Assembly (NCBI RefSeq): GCF_013359735.1
Contig: NZ_JABFMX010000007.1
Coordinates: 1-64,000 of the forward strand
Direction: 5' to 3'
Source: Arthrobacter sp. C9C5
GTDB lineage: Bacteria; Actinomycetota; Actinomycetes; Actinomycetales; Micrococcaceae
Length of the DNA: 64,000 nt
The translations under genes were made by a program, and so were the position numbers. Under the pieces are notes generated by a model. The model worked only from the letters and a program-made list of their open reading frames with translations, made no database searches and was not told where the DNA came from. Positions 25,077-34,976 of the stretch are shown piece after piece (position 1 is the first letter of the stretch; each line of letters begins with the position of its first letter).

Positions 25077-26378
25077 GTGCCCGTGCAGTCACAAGGAAGT
25101 GCCGGCGGACAGACCGCCGTCAAGGCAATGGCAGGCAAGGCAATGGCAGGCGAGGCAATGGCAGGCCAGGCACCGGCGAGCCGCGGCGCCGCGGAAAGTT
25201 CGGCCCAGGCCCCGGTAACTCCGCCGTTCCCGGACGCGGACCTGATGTACATCGTGGACCTGCTGCCCCCGGACGAACGGGAGCGATACCAGGAGATCCG
25301 GGAGTTCCTGCAGACCCGGATCCGCGCCGCGTCCATCGACTACTGGAACCGCGAGGAGTTCCCCTTCGGCCTGCTCGACGAGCTGGGCAAGCACGGCCTC
25401 GGCGGCCTGCAGACGGACGGCAGCTCCAAGCTCTTCAAGGGGCTGATGTACGTCGAGGTGGCGCGCGCCGACGTCTCGCTCTCGGCGCTGGTGGGGATCC
25501 ACAACGAGCTGATCGTCGGCATGATCGACGAGCTCGGCTCGGAGGAGCAGAAGGCCCGCTGGCTGCCGGGGCTCACCGCCTTCACCCAGCTCGGCGCCTT
25601 TGCCCTGACCGAGCCGGACCACGGGTCGGACATTGCCGGCGGGCTGTCCACCACGGCGCGGCTGGAGAACGGCGAATGGGTGATCACCGGAGCCAAGCGC
25701 TGGATCGGCGCCGGCACCATCGCCGACTTCGCCCTGGTCTGGGCCCGCGACGTCGCGGACCAGCAGATCAAGGGCTTCATCGTGGAGACGGACCGGCCCG
25801 GCTACACCGCCACCAAGATCGCGAACAAGATCGGCCTACGGATCATGCAGAACGCGGACATCGTCCTGGACGAGGTCCGCATCCCGGAATCCAACCTGCT
25901 GCCCGGTGCCACGGACTTCTCGCGCGCCAACGAACTGCTGCGGGACTCGCGCGCCTGGGTGGGCTGGCAGGCCGCGGGCATCCAGCTGGCCGCGTTCGAC
26001 GTCGCCCGGGCCTACTCGCTGGAACGCAAGCAGTTCGGCAAAGAGCTGGCCCGCTTCCAGCTGGTCCAGCAGCAGCTGGCCGAGATCCTCGGCAACGCCA
26101 GCGTCTCGCTGGCGCTGATGGCCCAGCTGGCGCGGATCCAGCAGGAGGGCAAGCTGGAAATGGTGCAGGCCGCCATGGCAAAGTCCACCACCACCCGGCT
26201 GGCCCGGGCCTCCGTCGCGATGGGGCGCTCGCTGCTGGGGGGCAACGGGATCAGCACCGACTACGAGATGGGCAAGCTCTTCGGCGACGCCGAGATCCTC
26301 TACACCTACGAGGGCAGCTACGAGATCAACTCCTTGATCGTCGCCCGGGCCGTGACCGGGAAGTCCGCCTTCGTCTAG
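25077..26378 (+). CDS. Acyl-CoA dehydrogenase with repeat-containing N-terminal extension (possibly isobutyryl-CoA dehydrogenase)
   Basis: This FAD-dependent enzyme of 433 aa introduces an alpha-beta double bond into an acyl-CoA. The domain begins near residue 50. Motifs FALTEPDHGSDIAGG, WVITGAKRWIGAGT and the catalytic Glu412 in YTYEGSYEIN are all present. The wording is closest to glutaryl/short-branched-chain dehydrogenases. Together with the mms operon it could supply the missing isobutyryl-CoA oxidation step. Residues 16-35 are a KAMAG repeat array (see 25122-25181). GTG 25077 is favoured by AGGGA just upstream, and GTG 25083 is possible. Confidence 0.92.
   Translation: MPVQSQGSAGGQTAVKAMAGKAMAGEAMAGQAPASRGAAESSAQAPVTPPFPDADLMYIVDLLPPDERERYQEIREFLQTRIRAASIDYWNREEFPFGLLDELGKHGLGGLQTDGSSKLFKGLMYVEVARADVSLSALVGIHNELIVGMIDELGSEEQKARWLPGLTAFTQLGAFALTEPDHGSDIAGGLSTTARLENGEWVITGAKRWIGAGTIADFALVWARDVADQQIKGFIVETDRPGYTATKIANKIGLRIMQNADIVLDEVRIPESNLLPGATDFSRANELLRDSRAWVGWQAAGIQLAAFDVARAYSLERKQFGKELARFQLVQQQLAEILGNASVSLALMAQLARIQQEGKLEMVQAAMAKSTTTRLARASVAMGRSLLGGNGISTDYEMGKLFGDAEILYTYEGSYEINSLIVARAVTGKSAFV
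25122..25181 (+). repeat. Four 15-bp in-frame tandem repeats in the acyl-CoA dehydrogenase gene
   Basis: Units at 25122-25136 and 25137-25151 are identical (AAGGCAATGGCAGGC). The third (25152-25166) differs by one base and the fourth (25167-25181) is degenerate. They encode KAMAG, KAMAG, EAMAG and QAPAS ahead of the enzyme domain. Each of the first three contains an in-frame ATG. Copy number probably varies by slippage. Confidence 0.9.
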
Positions 26379-26396
26379 AGGCTGACGCAGCCGCGC

Positions 26397-28184
26397 TCAG
26401 GTAACGTCCTGGCGGGAGGCGCCGTAGCGCTCGCTGCGGTTGCGGCCGGCGTGCTTGGCCGCGTACAGCGCCCGGTCCGCGCAGGCCAGCAGGCTGTGGC
26501 TGCCGGCGTCGCCAAGTTCGCAGACGCCGGCGGAGACCGTGATGGAGCCGACCTCGCCGAACGGCTCCGACTCGATGGCCGCGCGGGCCCGTTCCGCCGC
26601 GAGCAGGGCCTCCGGGCCGTCAGTCCCCGGCAGCAGCCAGACGAATTCCTCCCCGCCGAAGCGGGCCACGATCTCGCCCTGGCGGGCGACGCCGCGGAGC
26701 CGGGCCGCGACATCCGCGAGCACCACATCGCCCATGAGGTGGCCAAAGGTGTCGTTGACCTTCTTGAAGTGGTCGATGTCGAGGACGACGGCGCTGAGCC
26801 TGGTCCCGCGCGTGGCCGCCAGCTCGATCTCGTGCGAGAGGTGCTGCTCCAGGGCGCGCCGGTTGGGCAGGCCGCTGAGCTGGTCCGTGGTGGCCTGCAG
26901 CTCCAGGCTGGCGCGGGCCTCGGTGTTGCCGATGGCAATCTCCACCAGTTCGGCGAACTGGGCCAGCCGTTCCAGCATCGCCTCGGTGACGCCCGTGCTG
27001 GATTTCGAGGTCAGGGTGACGACGCCCCAGAGGCTGCCGTGGACCCTGATCGGGGCGGCCGCCGCCGACTGGAAGCCTCCGGCCCGCATCTGCTCGGCGG
27101 CGGGGCCGCCTTCCGGGCCGTAGACCACCAGGGCGGGTTTGCCGGTGACCGCGACCCGGACGGTGGCCGAGGTGTCGGTGGGCGAAAAAACGTGTGTCCG
27201 GCTCAGGGTGGGCGGCAACTCCGGCGCCATCGCCACGATTTCCGCTGACAGCGCGCCGGTGAAGCGGACGACGGCGGCCGAGTCCACCTGGAAGAGGTCC
27301 CGGACGATGAACGCGACCTGCTCCGCGATGTCCGCCGGGGCGGCGTTGCGGGCGACGGCGGTGGCGATCTCGTGCAGCGCGGCCCACGTCTGTTCCTGCC
27401 GGAGCCGATCGGTGACGTCGACCGCCACCACCATGCCGGCGGTTGCGTCGTCGTCGGAGTAAACGGGACCGGCCTTCAGCCGGTAGGTGCGGGGCCCGAT
27501 CTGCCGGCTCCAGGAGACCTCCTGGCCGGACAACGCGGCGCGGTAGCGGGGCTCCAGCTCATTGGCCAGGGCGCCGTCGAGCACTTCATGGATGCGCCGG
27601 CCCTCGAGCTCGTCGGCACGGTAGCCGAAGGCCTCCAGCTCCTGGCCTTCGGCGATCAGGTAGCGCAGCTCCGAATCGAAGAGCAGGACAAAAACGCCGG
27701 GGATGCTGCGGGCCAACGCCCGGTAGCGGTCCGTGTCGCGCTGCTGGCGGCGCTCGGCGAGCACCCGCTCGGTGACGTCCGTGACCATGACGAAGAAACC
27801 CTGAACCCCGCCGTCGCCGCCTTCGCCGCCGTTGCGAAGGTCCGGCATGTAGGAGACCTCGGCGAAACGCGTCGCACCTGCGGCATCCGTGAGCGTGCGC
27901 TTGAAAAGCTGCGGCTCGCCGTCGAGCACCTTGGAAATGTGGGGGTAGTTGGCCTCGTACACGGCGTCGCTGAGCAAATCTCGGATGTGGATGCCGTGCA
28001 GTTCCTCGGGGGTGACCCCGAACCACTCGCGGTACGCGTCGTTGGCCAGCCGGTTGCGCAGCCCGGAGTCCCAGTAGCCCACCATCGCCGGAATGCCGTT
28101 GAGCACGGCCCGCATCTGGGCCGGTACCTCTGGCAGCGACGGCTGCCGTGCGTTCTCCCGGGTGAGAGCGCTGTGAATATTCAT
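26397..28184 (-). CDS. Diguanylate cyclase with PAS-PAS-GAF sensor
   Basis: This predicted cytoplasmic enzyme of 595 aa (ATG 28184) makes cyclic di-GMP. Two PAS domains (residues about 25-145 and 150-270), a GAF domain (about 275-420) and a C-terminal GGDEF domain follow in order. The active-site motif is intact (RFGGEEFVWLLPG). Five residues before it the inhibitory site reads RQGE instead of the usual RxxD, so product inhibition may be weakened. No membrane segment is seen, so it senses an internal signal. An upstream frame to 28286 overlaps the DinB-like gene and looks non-coding. Confidence 0.92.
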   Translation of the reverse strand: MNIHSALTRENARQPSLPEVPAQMRAVLNGIPAMVGYWDSGLRNRLANDAYREWFGVTPEELHGIHIRDLLSDAVYEANYPHISKVLDGEPQLFKRTLTDAAGATRFAEVSYMPDLRNGGEGGDGGVQGFFVMVTDVTERVLAERRQQRDTDRYRALARSIPGVFVLLFDSELRYLIAEGQELEAFGYRADELEGRRIHEVLDGALANELEPRYRAALSGQEVSWSRQIGPRTYRLKAGPVYSDDDATAGMVVAVDVTDRLRQEQTWAALHEIATAVARNAAPADIAEQVAFIVRDLFQVDSAAVVRFTGALSAEIVAMAPELPPTLSRTHVFSPTDTSATVRVAVTGKPALVVYGPEGGPAAEQMRAGGFQSAAAAPIRVHGSLWGVVTLTSKSSTGVTEAMLERLAQFAELVEIAIGNTEARASLELQATTDQLSGLPNRRALEQHLSHEIELAATRGTRLSAVVLDIDHFKKVNDTFGHLMGDVVLADVAARLRGVARQGEIVARFGGEEFVWLLPGTDGPEALLAAERARAAIESEPFGEVGSITVSAGVCELGDAGSHSLLACADRALYAAKHAGRNRSERYGASRQDVT

Positions 28185-28195
28185 TGCCCCAGTAT

Positions 28196-28810
28196 CTATT
28201 GCGGCGACTCCTGACGGAAAACCGGGGAAGCGGCCCGTGCGGCCGTCCGGGCCGCCGTCTCTATCCCGGCCCGGTGCGCGGCCCAATCCTCGGCGGTACG
28301 CGGCGTCAGGTTTGGGTCGCCGGGCCCTTTCCCGGCCGTCCCGTCGATGAGTTCGCGGAGGATGTCCGCATGGCCCAAGTGCTGCGCCGTTTCAACGCAC
28401 ATATGGACCAGGATCTGCTGCAGCGTGACGTGCCGGCGGTCCCCGGCCCACCACGGAACCTCGCCCGGAGCGTCCAGCGGAAGGGCCTCAATGGTGGCGT
28501 CGGTGTGGGCAGCGGCTGCGTGGTGCAGTTCCACAATCTGCTCCCGGGTCTCGTCCGGGGTTACCCACAGATCGGCATCCGGTTCGGCACCCTCCTCCAG
28601 CCAGGGCAGGGGCTGGGCGTGGGGGCGGCCGAACACCTCGCCGAAGTAGCCGATCTCGACGCTGGCCACGTGCTTGACCAGGCCCAGGAGGTTGGTTCCG
28701 GTGGGCGTCAGGGGCCGGCGGACGTCGTACTCATCCAGACCGTCCAGCTTGGCCAGCAGTTCGGCGCGGCGCAGGCGCAGGTACCGGTGCAGAATCTCCT
28801 TCTCGTCCAT
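28196..28810 (-). CDS. DinB-superfamily protein (DUF664)
   Basis: The protein has 204 aa and folds as a four-helix bundle. The metal-ligand histidines are visible in NLLGLVKHVASVEIGYFGEVF and LVHMCVETAQHLGHADILREL, with a third in ELHHAAAAH. The wording fits DUF664/mycothiol-transferase-like DinB proteins, which are probable metal-dependent thiol transferases, but the substrate is unknown. It precedes the diguanylate cyclase by 11 nt and may be transcribed with it. Confidence 0.87.
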   Translation of the reverse strand: MDEKEILHRYLRLRRAELLAKLDGLDEYDVRRPLTPTGTNLLGLVKHVASVEIGYFGEVFGRPHAQPLPWLEEGAEPDADLWVTPDETREQIVELHHAAAAHTDATIEALPLDAPGEVPWWAGDRRHVTLQQILVHMCVETAQHLGHADILRELIDGTAGKGPGDPNLTPRTAEDWAAHRAGIETAARTAARAASPVFRQESPQ

Positions 28811-28840
28811 GCCCGGAATCCTACCGGCCGGCCCGCCGCT

Positions 28841-29515
28841 TCAGGGCATGAAGCGGTAGCCGATCCCGGCCTCCGTGAGCAGGTGCCGGGGCGCGGCGGC
28901 GTCCGGTTCCAGCTTGCGGCGGAGCTGGGCCATGTACACGCGAAGGTAGTTGGTTTCCTTCGCGTAGGCCGGGCCCCACACCTCGGACAACAGCTGTTGC
29001 TGGGTGACGAGTTTCTCCGGGTTACGGACCAGCACCGACAGGATGTTCCATTCCGTCGGGGTCAGGCGGACGTCCTCGCCGTCGCGCGTGACCCGGCGCT
29101 TGCCGAGGTCCACGGTGAAGGCGTCGGTCGTGACCACCGGTTCGTGATCCGGATCGGCGCTGCGGCGCAGCAGCGCGCGCAGCCGGGCCAGCAGTTCATC
29201 CAGCCCGAAAGGCTTCGTGATGTAGTCGTCCGCGCCAGCATCCAGGGCCTGGACTTTGTCCTCCGAGCCATGGCGGGCCGACAACACCAGCACGGGAACC
29301 TGGCTCCAGCTGCGCAGTTCGCGGATCACCGAAGTTCCGTCCATATCGGGCAGCCCAAGGTCCAGGATGACAAGCGCCAAGGGGTGCTGGCTGGCCGCCA
29401 GCAGTGCCGAGTGGCCGTCCGCCGCGGTCGTCACGTCGTAGCCGTGCGCCTGCAGCGTGATCCGCAGGGCCCTGAGCAGATGCGGGTCGTCATCGACCAC
29501 CAGGACGGCGGTCAT
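28841..29515 (-). CDS. kdpE: Two-component response regulator KdpE
   Basis: This OmpR-type regulator of the Kdp potassium system has 224 aa. The receiver domain (residues 1-120) has the acidic pair DD near the start and the phospho-acceptor Asp in LVILDLGLPDMDG. The winged-helix DNA-binding domain (about 128-224) ends ETNYLRVYMAQLRRKLEPD, typical of KdpE. The start overlaps the kdpD stop by 4 nt. It is the last gene of the operon. As an OmpR-type factor it should bind tandem direct repeats with an 11-bp period, as found at 36972-36989 and 39220-39237. Confidence 0.95.
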   Translation of the reverse strand: MTAVLVVDDDPHLLRALRITLQAHGYDVTTAADGHSALLAASQHPLALVILDLGLPDMDGTSVIRELRSWSQVPVLVLSARHGSEDKVQALDAGADDYITKPFGLDELLARLRALLRRSADPDHEPVVTTDAFTVDLGKRRVTRDGEDVRLTPTEWNILSVLVRNPEKLVTQQQLLSEVWGPAYAKETNYLRVYMAQLRRKLEPDAAAPRHLLTEAGIGYRFMP

Positions 29516-32187
29516 CCGGCGTCCGGCCCGGACGCAGCGACCGGCAGTGAATGACTCCGGCGCGACACGGCCGACTGCGGTTCCAAGGGTGCTTGCTGGT
29601 GTCGCGCCTCGAACGGCGCGCCAGTGGAGAGCGGAAGCCGGATGACCATGGTCAGGCCGCCGCCCGGGGTGGCCTCGGCGCTCAGGGTTCCGCCCATGGC
29701 GTCCGTGAAACCCTTCGCCACGGCCAGACCGAGGCCGATGCCGCTAGTCCGCGGGGCGTCGTCCAGACGCTGGAACGGCCGGAACATTTCCACGACCCTC
29801 TCTGCCGGAATCCCTCGGCCGTGGTCAATGATGCGCAGCTCTCCGGCCGGATGTCCCTCGAGAGTCACCGGACTCAGGCCCCCTCCTGCCCCAACGAGGA
29901 CAATGTCGGAATCCGGCGCATATTTCACCGCGTTCTCGACGACATTGGCGATGACACGCTCCAGCATGCCCGGGTCCGCATCCACCTCGGGCATGTTGGC
30001 AGGCAGTTCGACCCGGACGCGCCCTTCCGGCACCCCCCGCAGGGCATCCGGGACCACCTCAGACCAGCGCACCGGCCGGAGTAAGGGGGTGGCGGCGTCG
30101 GCGCTGATGCGGGACATATCCAGGAGGTTGCCCACCAAAGCGTCCAGCCGGTCGGAGCATTCCTCGATGGTGGCCAGCAGCTCTTGTTGCTCCTCCTGCG
30201 TGTAGCGGGCGCCGTCATGGCGCAGGCCGCCGACGGCGAGTTTGATGCCGGCCAGGGGAGTGCGGAGGTCGTGGGAAACAGCGCGCAAAATAGACGTGCG
30301 GATCGTGTTGCTTTCGGCTAGGCGCAGCATCTGCCGGCGGCTGGCCACGAGCTGCTGGCGCTCCAGTTGCGCGGCAAGATGGACGCCGAAGGCTGCCAAC
30401 AAGCGCCGGTCGCTGGCCGGCAGGATCCGGCCAAACAGCACGAGGCGTGTGGACGCGTCAATCTCCTCGATGTTCTCGCCGTTGACGCCGCCGCGGTCGG
30501 TGTCGGCCTCGGAAAGTTCCCCGGCCGCGCCTGTGAGGCGCCACCGCCGATCATCTGCGCCAGCCGGGCCGGCCTCGCCCCCCGAATCGTCGAGGCTGAA
30601 GACGGCCGCCCCGCGGACCTGGAAGACGCCCAGCGATTGCTCCAGGAGGGCATGGAGCATGTCATCCGAACCGGCTGCACTCCGGGCCAGGTCGCTGAGG
30701 GTGGTGGCTTCCGCGCGGGCGCGCGCGGCCTCCTTGGAGCGCCGGGCGGACAGGTCGACGACGACGGCCACCGCCGCCGAAACGCCCACAAACACCAGCA
30801 GGGCCAGGAGGTTCTGCGGATCGCTGATGGTGAGGTTCCCCACCGGCGGGGTTGAGAAGTAGTTCACCAGAAGGCTGCTCCAAAGCGCGGCGAGAATGGC
30901 CGGCCAGAGCCCACCGACTAGCGCCACCGCAATCGAGCCGCTCAGCTGGACCAGCATCACGGTGGCCACGTTCCGTTCCGGGTTGACGAACAGCAGGATG
31001 AGCTGCAGCACGGCCGGGAGCGCGACGGCCAGGACGAACCCCACCGTCACCCGGACACGCCCCAGATCGCGTTGCCGGGACGGCAACGTGCCACGCCCGC
31101 CGAGCGGGTGCGAGACCATGTGGACGTCGATATCGCCGGAATCCCGAACCACCCGCGTGCCGACGCCTCCGCCAAGCAGGTTTTCCAGCAGGGCGGACAC
31201 CTTTTTGCGCCGGGAGATGCCAACGACGATCTGGGTGGCATTGACGCTCCGGGCGAAGTCCAGCAACGCCCCCGCAGGATCCTCGCCCGTCACAATGTGG
31301 TAGCTGCCACCGAGGTCCAAGAGCAAATGGCGTTGGGCTTCGAGCGCCTGGGGGGACTCATGGGCCACCCCGTCTGCCACCCGGACATGCACCGCCAGCA
31401 GGTCACCGCCGTTGACCCGGTTGAGGATCCTGGCGCCGCGGCGAATCAGGACCTCGCCTTCAGGTCCGCCGGTGAGCCCCACCACGATTCTTTCCCGGGC
31501 CGGCCAGCTTTCCTCGATGCCCTGTTCCGCCCGGTATTTGGCGAGGCCCTCGTCCACGCGATCGGCCAGCCACAGCAGCGCCAGTTCCCTCAGCGCAGTC
31601 AGGTTCCCCAGCCGAAAGTAATTCGACAGGGCGGCGTCGATCTTCTCGGGGGCGTAGATCTTGCCGTCGCCCAGGCGCTGCCGGAGCAACTCCGGGGAGA
31701 TGTCCACCAGATGGATCTGATCGGCCCGGCGCACCACCTCGTCGGGCACTGTCTCGGCCTGGCGGACGTCGGTGATCGCGCTGACGACGTCCCCCAGCGA
31801 GGCGAGGTGCTGGATGTTAACGGTGGATAGGACATCGATTCCCGCCTCGAGCAGCTCGTCGACGTCCTGCCAGCGTTTGGGGTTACGGCTGCCGGGCACG
31901 TTGGAGTGGGCGTACTCGTCCACGATTGCCATCCCCGGTGCCCGGGCCAGCACGGCGTCAAGGTCCATTTCTTCAAACTCGGTACCCCGGTAGCTCAATC
32001 GCCGGGGAGGAATGACCTCCAGGCCTTGCAGCAACGCACGGGTCTCGCTGCGACCGTGGTCCAGGGCAAACGCGACGACGACGTCCGCGCCGCGCTCGCC
32101 GAGCCGGTGTGCCTCTTCGAGCATCTCGTAGGTCTTGCCGACCCCGGGCGCTGCCCCCAGGAAAATACGCAGCGTTCCACGTGCCAT
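29512..32187 (-). CDS. kdpD: Potassium-sensing histidine kinase KdpD
   Basis: The protein has 891 aa, the full KdpD length. The N-terminal KdpD domain carries Walker A GAAPGVGKTYEML and VVDEYAHSN. A universal-stress-like domain follows (about 230-365), then four closely spaced membrane helices (about 385-480) and a GAF-like region. The kinase core has the phospho-acceptor His639 in SHDLRTPLAGIKL and G-boxes near the end (DHGRGIP, TSGIGLGLAVAKGF). It phosphorylates KdpE when potassium is limiting. It lies 12 nt after kdpC and overlaps kdpE by 4 nt. Confidence 0.96.
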   Translation of the reverse strand: MARGTLRIFLGAAPGVGKTYEMLEEAHRLGERGADVVVAFALDHGRSETRALLQGLEVIPPRRLSYRGTEFEEMDLDAVLARAPGMAIVDEYAHSNVPGSRNPKRWQDVDELLEAGIDVLSTVNIQHLASLGDVVSAITDVRQAETVPDEVVRRADQIHLVDISPELLRQRLGDGKIYAPEKIDAALSNYFRLGNLTALRELALLWLADRVDEGLAKYRAEQGIEESWPARERIVVGLTGGPEGEVLIRRGARILNRVNGGDLLAVHVRVADGVAHESPQALEAQRHLLLDLGGSYHIVTGEDPAGALLDFARSVNATQIVVGISRRKKVSALLENLLGGGVGTRVVRDSGDIDVHMVSHPLGGRGTLPSRQRDLGRVRVTVGFVLAVALPAVLQLILLFVNPERNVATVMLVQLSGSIAVALVGGLWPAILAALWSSLLVNYFSTPPVGNLTISDPQNLLALLVFVGVSAAVAVVVDLSARRSKEAARARAEATTLSDLARSAAGSDDMLHALLEQSLGVFQVRGAAVFSLDDSGGEAGPAGADDRRWRLTGAAGELSEADTDRGGVNGENIEEIDASTRLVLFGRILPASDRRLLAAFGVHLAAQLERQQLVASRRQMLRLAESNTIRTSILRAVSHDLRTPLAGIKLAVGGLRHDGARYTQEEQQELLATIEECSDRLDALVGNLLDMSRISADAATPLLRPVRWSEVVPDALRGVPEGRVRVELPANMPEVDADPGMLERVIANVVENAVKYAPDSDIVLVGAGGGLSPVTLEGHPAGELRIIDHGRGIPAERVVEMFRPFQRLDDAPRTSGIGLGLAVAKGFTDAMGGTLSAEATPGGGLTMVIRLPLSTGAPFEARHQQAPLEPQSAVSRRSHSLPVAASGPDAG

Positions 32188-32199
32188 GCCGTCATTCTC

Positions 32200-32829
32200 T
32201 CACTTGGATTGTGCCGGCTGCGATGCCTGCGACGCGGCAGCGACTGCCAGGTTCAAGGACGTCACGTTGACCGATGGCTGTCCCAGGAACGCGGTTATCC
32301 CGCTGCTGGTGTGCCGCTCCACGAGCGACGCCACTTGGTCGGGGTTCAGCCCGTGGGCCGAAGCGACGCGCGAAACCTGCAACCTCGCGTACTCGGGGGA
32401 GATGTCCGGGTCCAGCCCAGAGCCGCTGGCCGTGATGGCGTCGGCCGGAACAGCGGATTCGCTGATGCCTTCGGCGGAGGCGACGGTGGTCCGGTTGGCC
32501 TTCACAGCCGCCAGGAGCTTGGGATCATTGGGGCCGAGGTTGGTGGCTGAGGACGACGCCGGATCCCACATTACGGCCGAGGGCCGGGCGTGGAACCACT
32601 CGGGGTCCTGGGCGCCGGAATCGTCGGCCGAGGCCTGGGCAATCAGGGCCGACGCGGCCGGGGCGCCGGCACCGTCTTTGATGATGGAGCCATTGGCCTG
32701 GTAGGGGGCGATGAGCTGTCCGACGCCGAGCACGGCTAGGGGGTACGCCACGCCGAGGACCAGTGTGGCGAGGAGTAGGAACCGCAGGGCGGTTCCGGCC
32801 TGGCGGAGATAGCCGGTCAGTGTGTTCAT
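32200..32829 (-). CDS. kdpC: Potassium-transporting ATPase KdpC subunit
   Basis: The protein has 209 aa, with one N-terminal membrane helix (residues about 14-35) and an extracytoplasmic domain. Conserved KdpC segments are visible: FHARPSA, SSATNLGPNDPKLL, ITASGSGLDPDISPEYA and RVASAHGL. It stabilises the KdpFABC complex and assists potassium binding. It lies 8 nt after kdpB. Confidence 0.95.
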   Translation of the reverse strand: MNTLTGYLRQAGTALRFLLLATLVLGVAYPLAVLGVGQLIAPYQANGSIIKDGAGAPAASALIAQASADDSGAQDPEWFHARPSAVMWDPASSSATNLGPNDPKLLAAVKANRTTVASAEGISESAVPADAITASGSGLDPDISPEYARLQVSRVASAHGLNPDQVASLVERHTSSGITAFLGQPSVNVTSLNLAVAAASQASQPAQSK

Positions 32830-32837
32830 GGATTTTC

Positions 32838-34976
32838 CTAGCCGATTCCGGGGATGAGGGAAATGATGAGGTCGATGATCTTGATGCCGATGAATGGGGC
32901 GATCAGCCCGCCGAGGCCATAGATCAGCAGGTTCCGTCCCAGTGCCTGGTTGGCGGAGACGGCACGGTATTTGACGCCGCGCAGTGCCAGCGGGACCAGG
33001 GCGATGATGATCAGGGCGTTGAAGATCACGGCGGACAGGATGGCCGAGGACGGTGTGGCCAGGCCCATGATGTTCAGCAGTCCGAGCCCGGGGAAGGCGG
33101 CGGTGAACAGGGCCGGGACGATCGCGAAGTACTTGGCGACGTCGTTGGCGACCGAGAAGGTGGTCAGGGCGCCGCGGGTGATGAGCAGCTGCTTGCCGAT
33201 GCCGACGATATTGATGAGCTTGGTGGGGTCCGAGTCGAGGTCCACCATGTTGGCGGCGTCCTTTGCGGCAGGGGTTCCGGAGTTCATGGCGACGCCGACG
33301 TCCGCCGCCGCCAGTGCAGGGGCGTCGTTGGTGCCGTCCCCGGTCATCGCCACGAGCCTGCCCGCGGCCTGCTCCTTTTTGATGACCGCGAGCTTGTCCT
33401 CAGGGGTTGCCTCGGCCAGGAAATCATCGACCCCGGCCTCGGCAGCGATCGCCTTGGCAGTGATGGGGTTGTCACCGGTGATCATCACGGTCCGGATGCC
33501 CATCTTCCGCAGCTCGGCGAAACGGGCATGCATGCCCGGTTTGACGACATCGGCGAGGTGGATGGTCCCGAGGACGTCCGCGCGACCGTCCTTACCCACC
33601 TGGGCGACCAGCAGGGGCGTGCCGCCCTGGGCTGAAATTTCCTTCACCCGGTGGTCCACCTCGGCCGGGGTGTGTCCGCCGTACTCGGCCACGAAGGCGG
33701 CGACCGTGGAGGCGGCGCCCTTGCGGATCTGGAGCCCATCAATATCCAGCCCACTCATGCGCGTGCTGGCGCTGAAGGGCACCACCGCAAAATCGCCGGA
33801 GCTGCGTTCCAGGGTGGCCAGATCGGACCCGGTCACGCCCTTGTCCGCGGCAAGATCCACGATGGAGCGTCCCTCGGGGGTTTCGTCGGCCAGACTGCAG
33901 ACCCGGGCCGATTCGATCAGCTGGGTCCGCTCCACATGGTTGGCGGGGAAAAAATTGACGGCGCGGCGGTTGCCATAGGTGATGGTTCCGGTCTTATCCA
34001 GCAGCAGCGTGGTGATGTCCCCGGCGGTTTCCACGGCGCGGCCGGAGGTGGCCAGTACGTTGTGCTGGACCAGTCGGTCCATGCCGGCGATGCCGATCGC
34101 CGGGACCAGCGCGCCAATGGTGGTAGGGATCAGGCAGACCAGCAGCGCGACCAGCACGATCGGGGACGGGGTGGCCCCGGCCAGGGCCGCGAACGGAGCC
34201 AGCGACATGGTCACGGCCAGGAACACAATGGTCAAAGACACCAGCAGCACGTGCAGGGCGATTTCGTTGGGCGTCTTCTGTCGCACGGCACCTTCGACCA
34301 GCTTGATCATCCGATCGATGAATGTCTGTCCGGGCTCGGCGGTGATCCGGATGACAATCCGGTCCGACAGGACCCTGGTACCGCCGGTCACGGAGGACCG
34401 GTCGCCGCCGGATTCCCGGATCACCGGGGCCGATTCGCCGGTAATGGTCGATTCGTCAACGCTCGCCAGACCCTCGATGATTTCCCCGTCGGAGGGAATC
34501 ACGTCCCCGGCTTCGCAGATGACGATGTCATTCAGCCGCAACTCCGTGCCGGGGACGTCCTTGGTGGTGCCGTCGGACTGCCTGAGCCGGGCGTGGACTC
34601 CTTTGCGGCTGGCCCGGAGGCTGTCGGCCTGGGCCTTGCCCCTGCCCTCGGCGATTGACTCCGAGAGCGTGCCGAACAGCACGGTCAGCCACAGCCAGAC
34701 GGTGACCGCGATGCCGAACACGCTCGGCCGGTACAGGCAGATCGCCGTGCACAGGGCGGCCCCGACCAGCACGGTGAACATCACGGGCGAATGGATCATC
34801 TGGCGCGGCGAGAGCTTCCGGACCGCGAGCGGCAGCGCGGCCGCGACGGACGTGAGCGTAAGTTTGGCCGGGGCCTGGGTGTGGTGTTTGTGTTCGCCCG
34901 GGGTGCCTAGGGGGTTGCCGTCGGCGTAGGTCTGGGCGTCGGTGTCCGAGGCTGATGCCGTGCTGGACCGGGTCAT
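32838..34976 (-). CDS. kdpB: Potassium-transporting ATPase ATP-binding subunit KdpB
   Basis: This is the P-type ATPase subunit of 712 aa. The phosphorylated residue is Asp327 in [12 protein letters not shown] (179-182) is the actuator motif, and [23 protein letters not shown] is the hinge. ATP hydrolysis drives potassium uptake through KdpA. Ser in TITGES is conserved as the inhibitory phosphorylation site of the family. The first 35 residues are a hydrophilic His-containing tail. The ATG overlaps the kdpA stop by 4 nt (ATGA). Confidence 0.97.
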   Translation of the reverse strand: MTRSSTASASDTDAQTYADGNPLGTPGEHKHHTQAPAKLTLTSVAAALPLAVRKLSPRQMIHSPVMFTVLVGAALCTAICLYRPSVFGIAVTVWLWLTVLFGTLSESIAEGRGKAQADSLRASRKGVHARLRQSDGTTKDVPGTELRLNDIVICEAGDVIPSDGEIIEGLASVDESTITGESAPVIRESGGDRSSVTGGTRVLSDRIVIRITAEPGQTFIDRMIKLVEGAVRQKTPNEIALHVLLVSLTIVFLAVTMSLAPFAALAGATPSPIVLVALLVCLIPTTIGALVPAIGIAGMDRLVQHNVLATSGRAVETAGDITTLLLDKTGTITYGNRRAVNFFPANHVERTQLIESARVCSLADETPEGRSIVDLAADKGVTGSDLATLERSSGDFAVVPFSASTRMSGLDIDGLQIRKGAASTVAAFVAEYGGHTPAEVDHRVKEISAQGGTPLLVAQVGKDGRADVLGTIHLADVVKPGMHARFAELRKMGIRTVMITGDNPITAKAIAAEAGVDDFLAEATPEDKLAVIKKEQAAGRLVAMTGDGTNDAPALAAADVGVAMNSGTPAAKDAANMVDLDSDPTKLINIVGIGKQLLITRGALTTFSVANDVAKYFAIVPALFTAAFPGLGLLNIMGLATPSSAILSAVIFNALIIIALVPLALRGVKYRAVSANQALGRNLLIYGLGGLIAPFIGIKIIDLIISLIPGIG

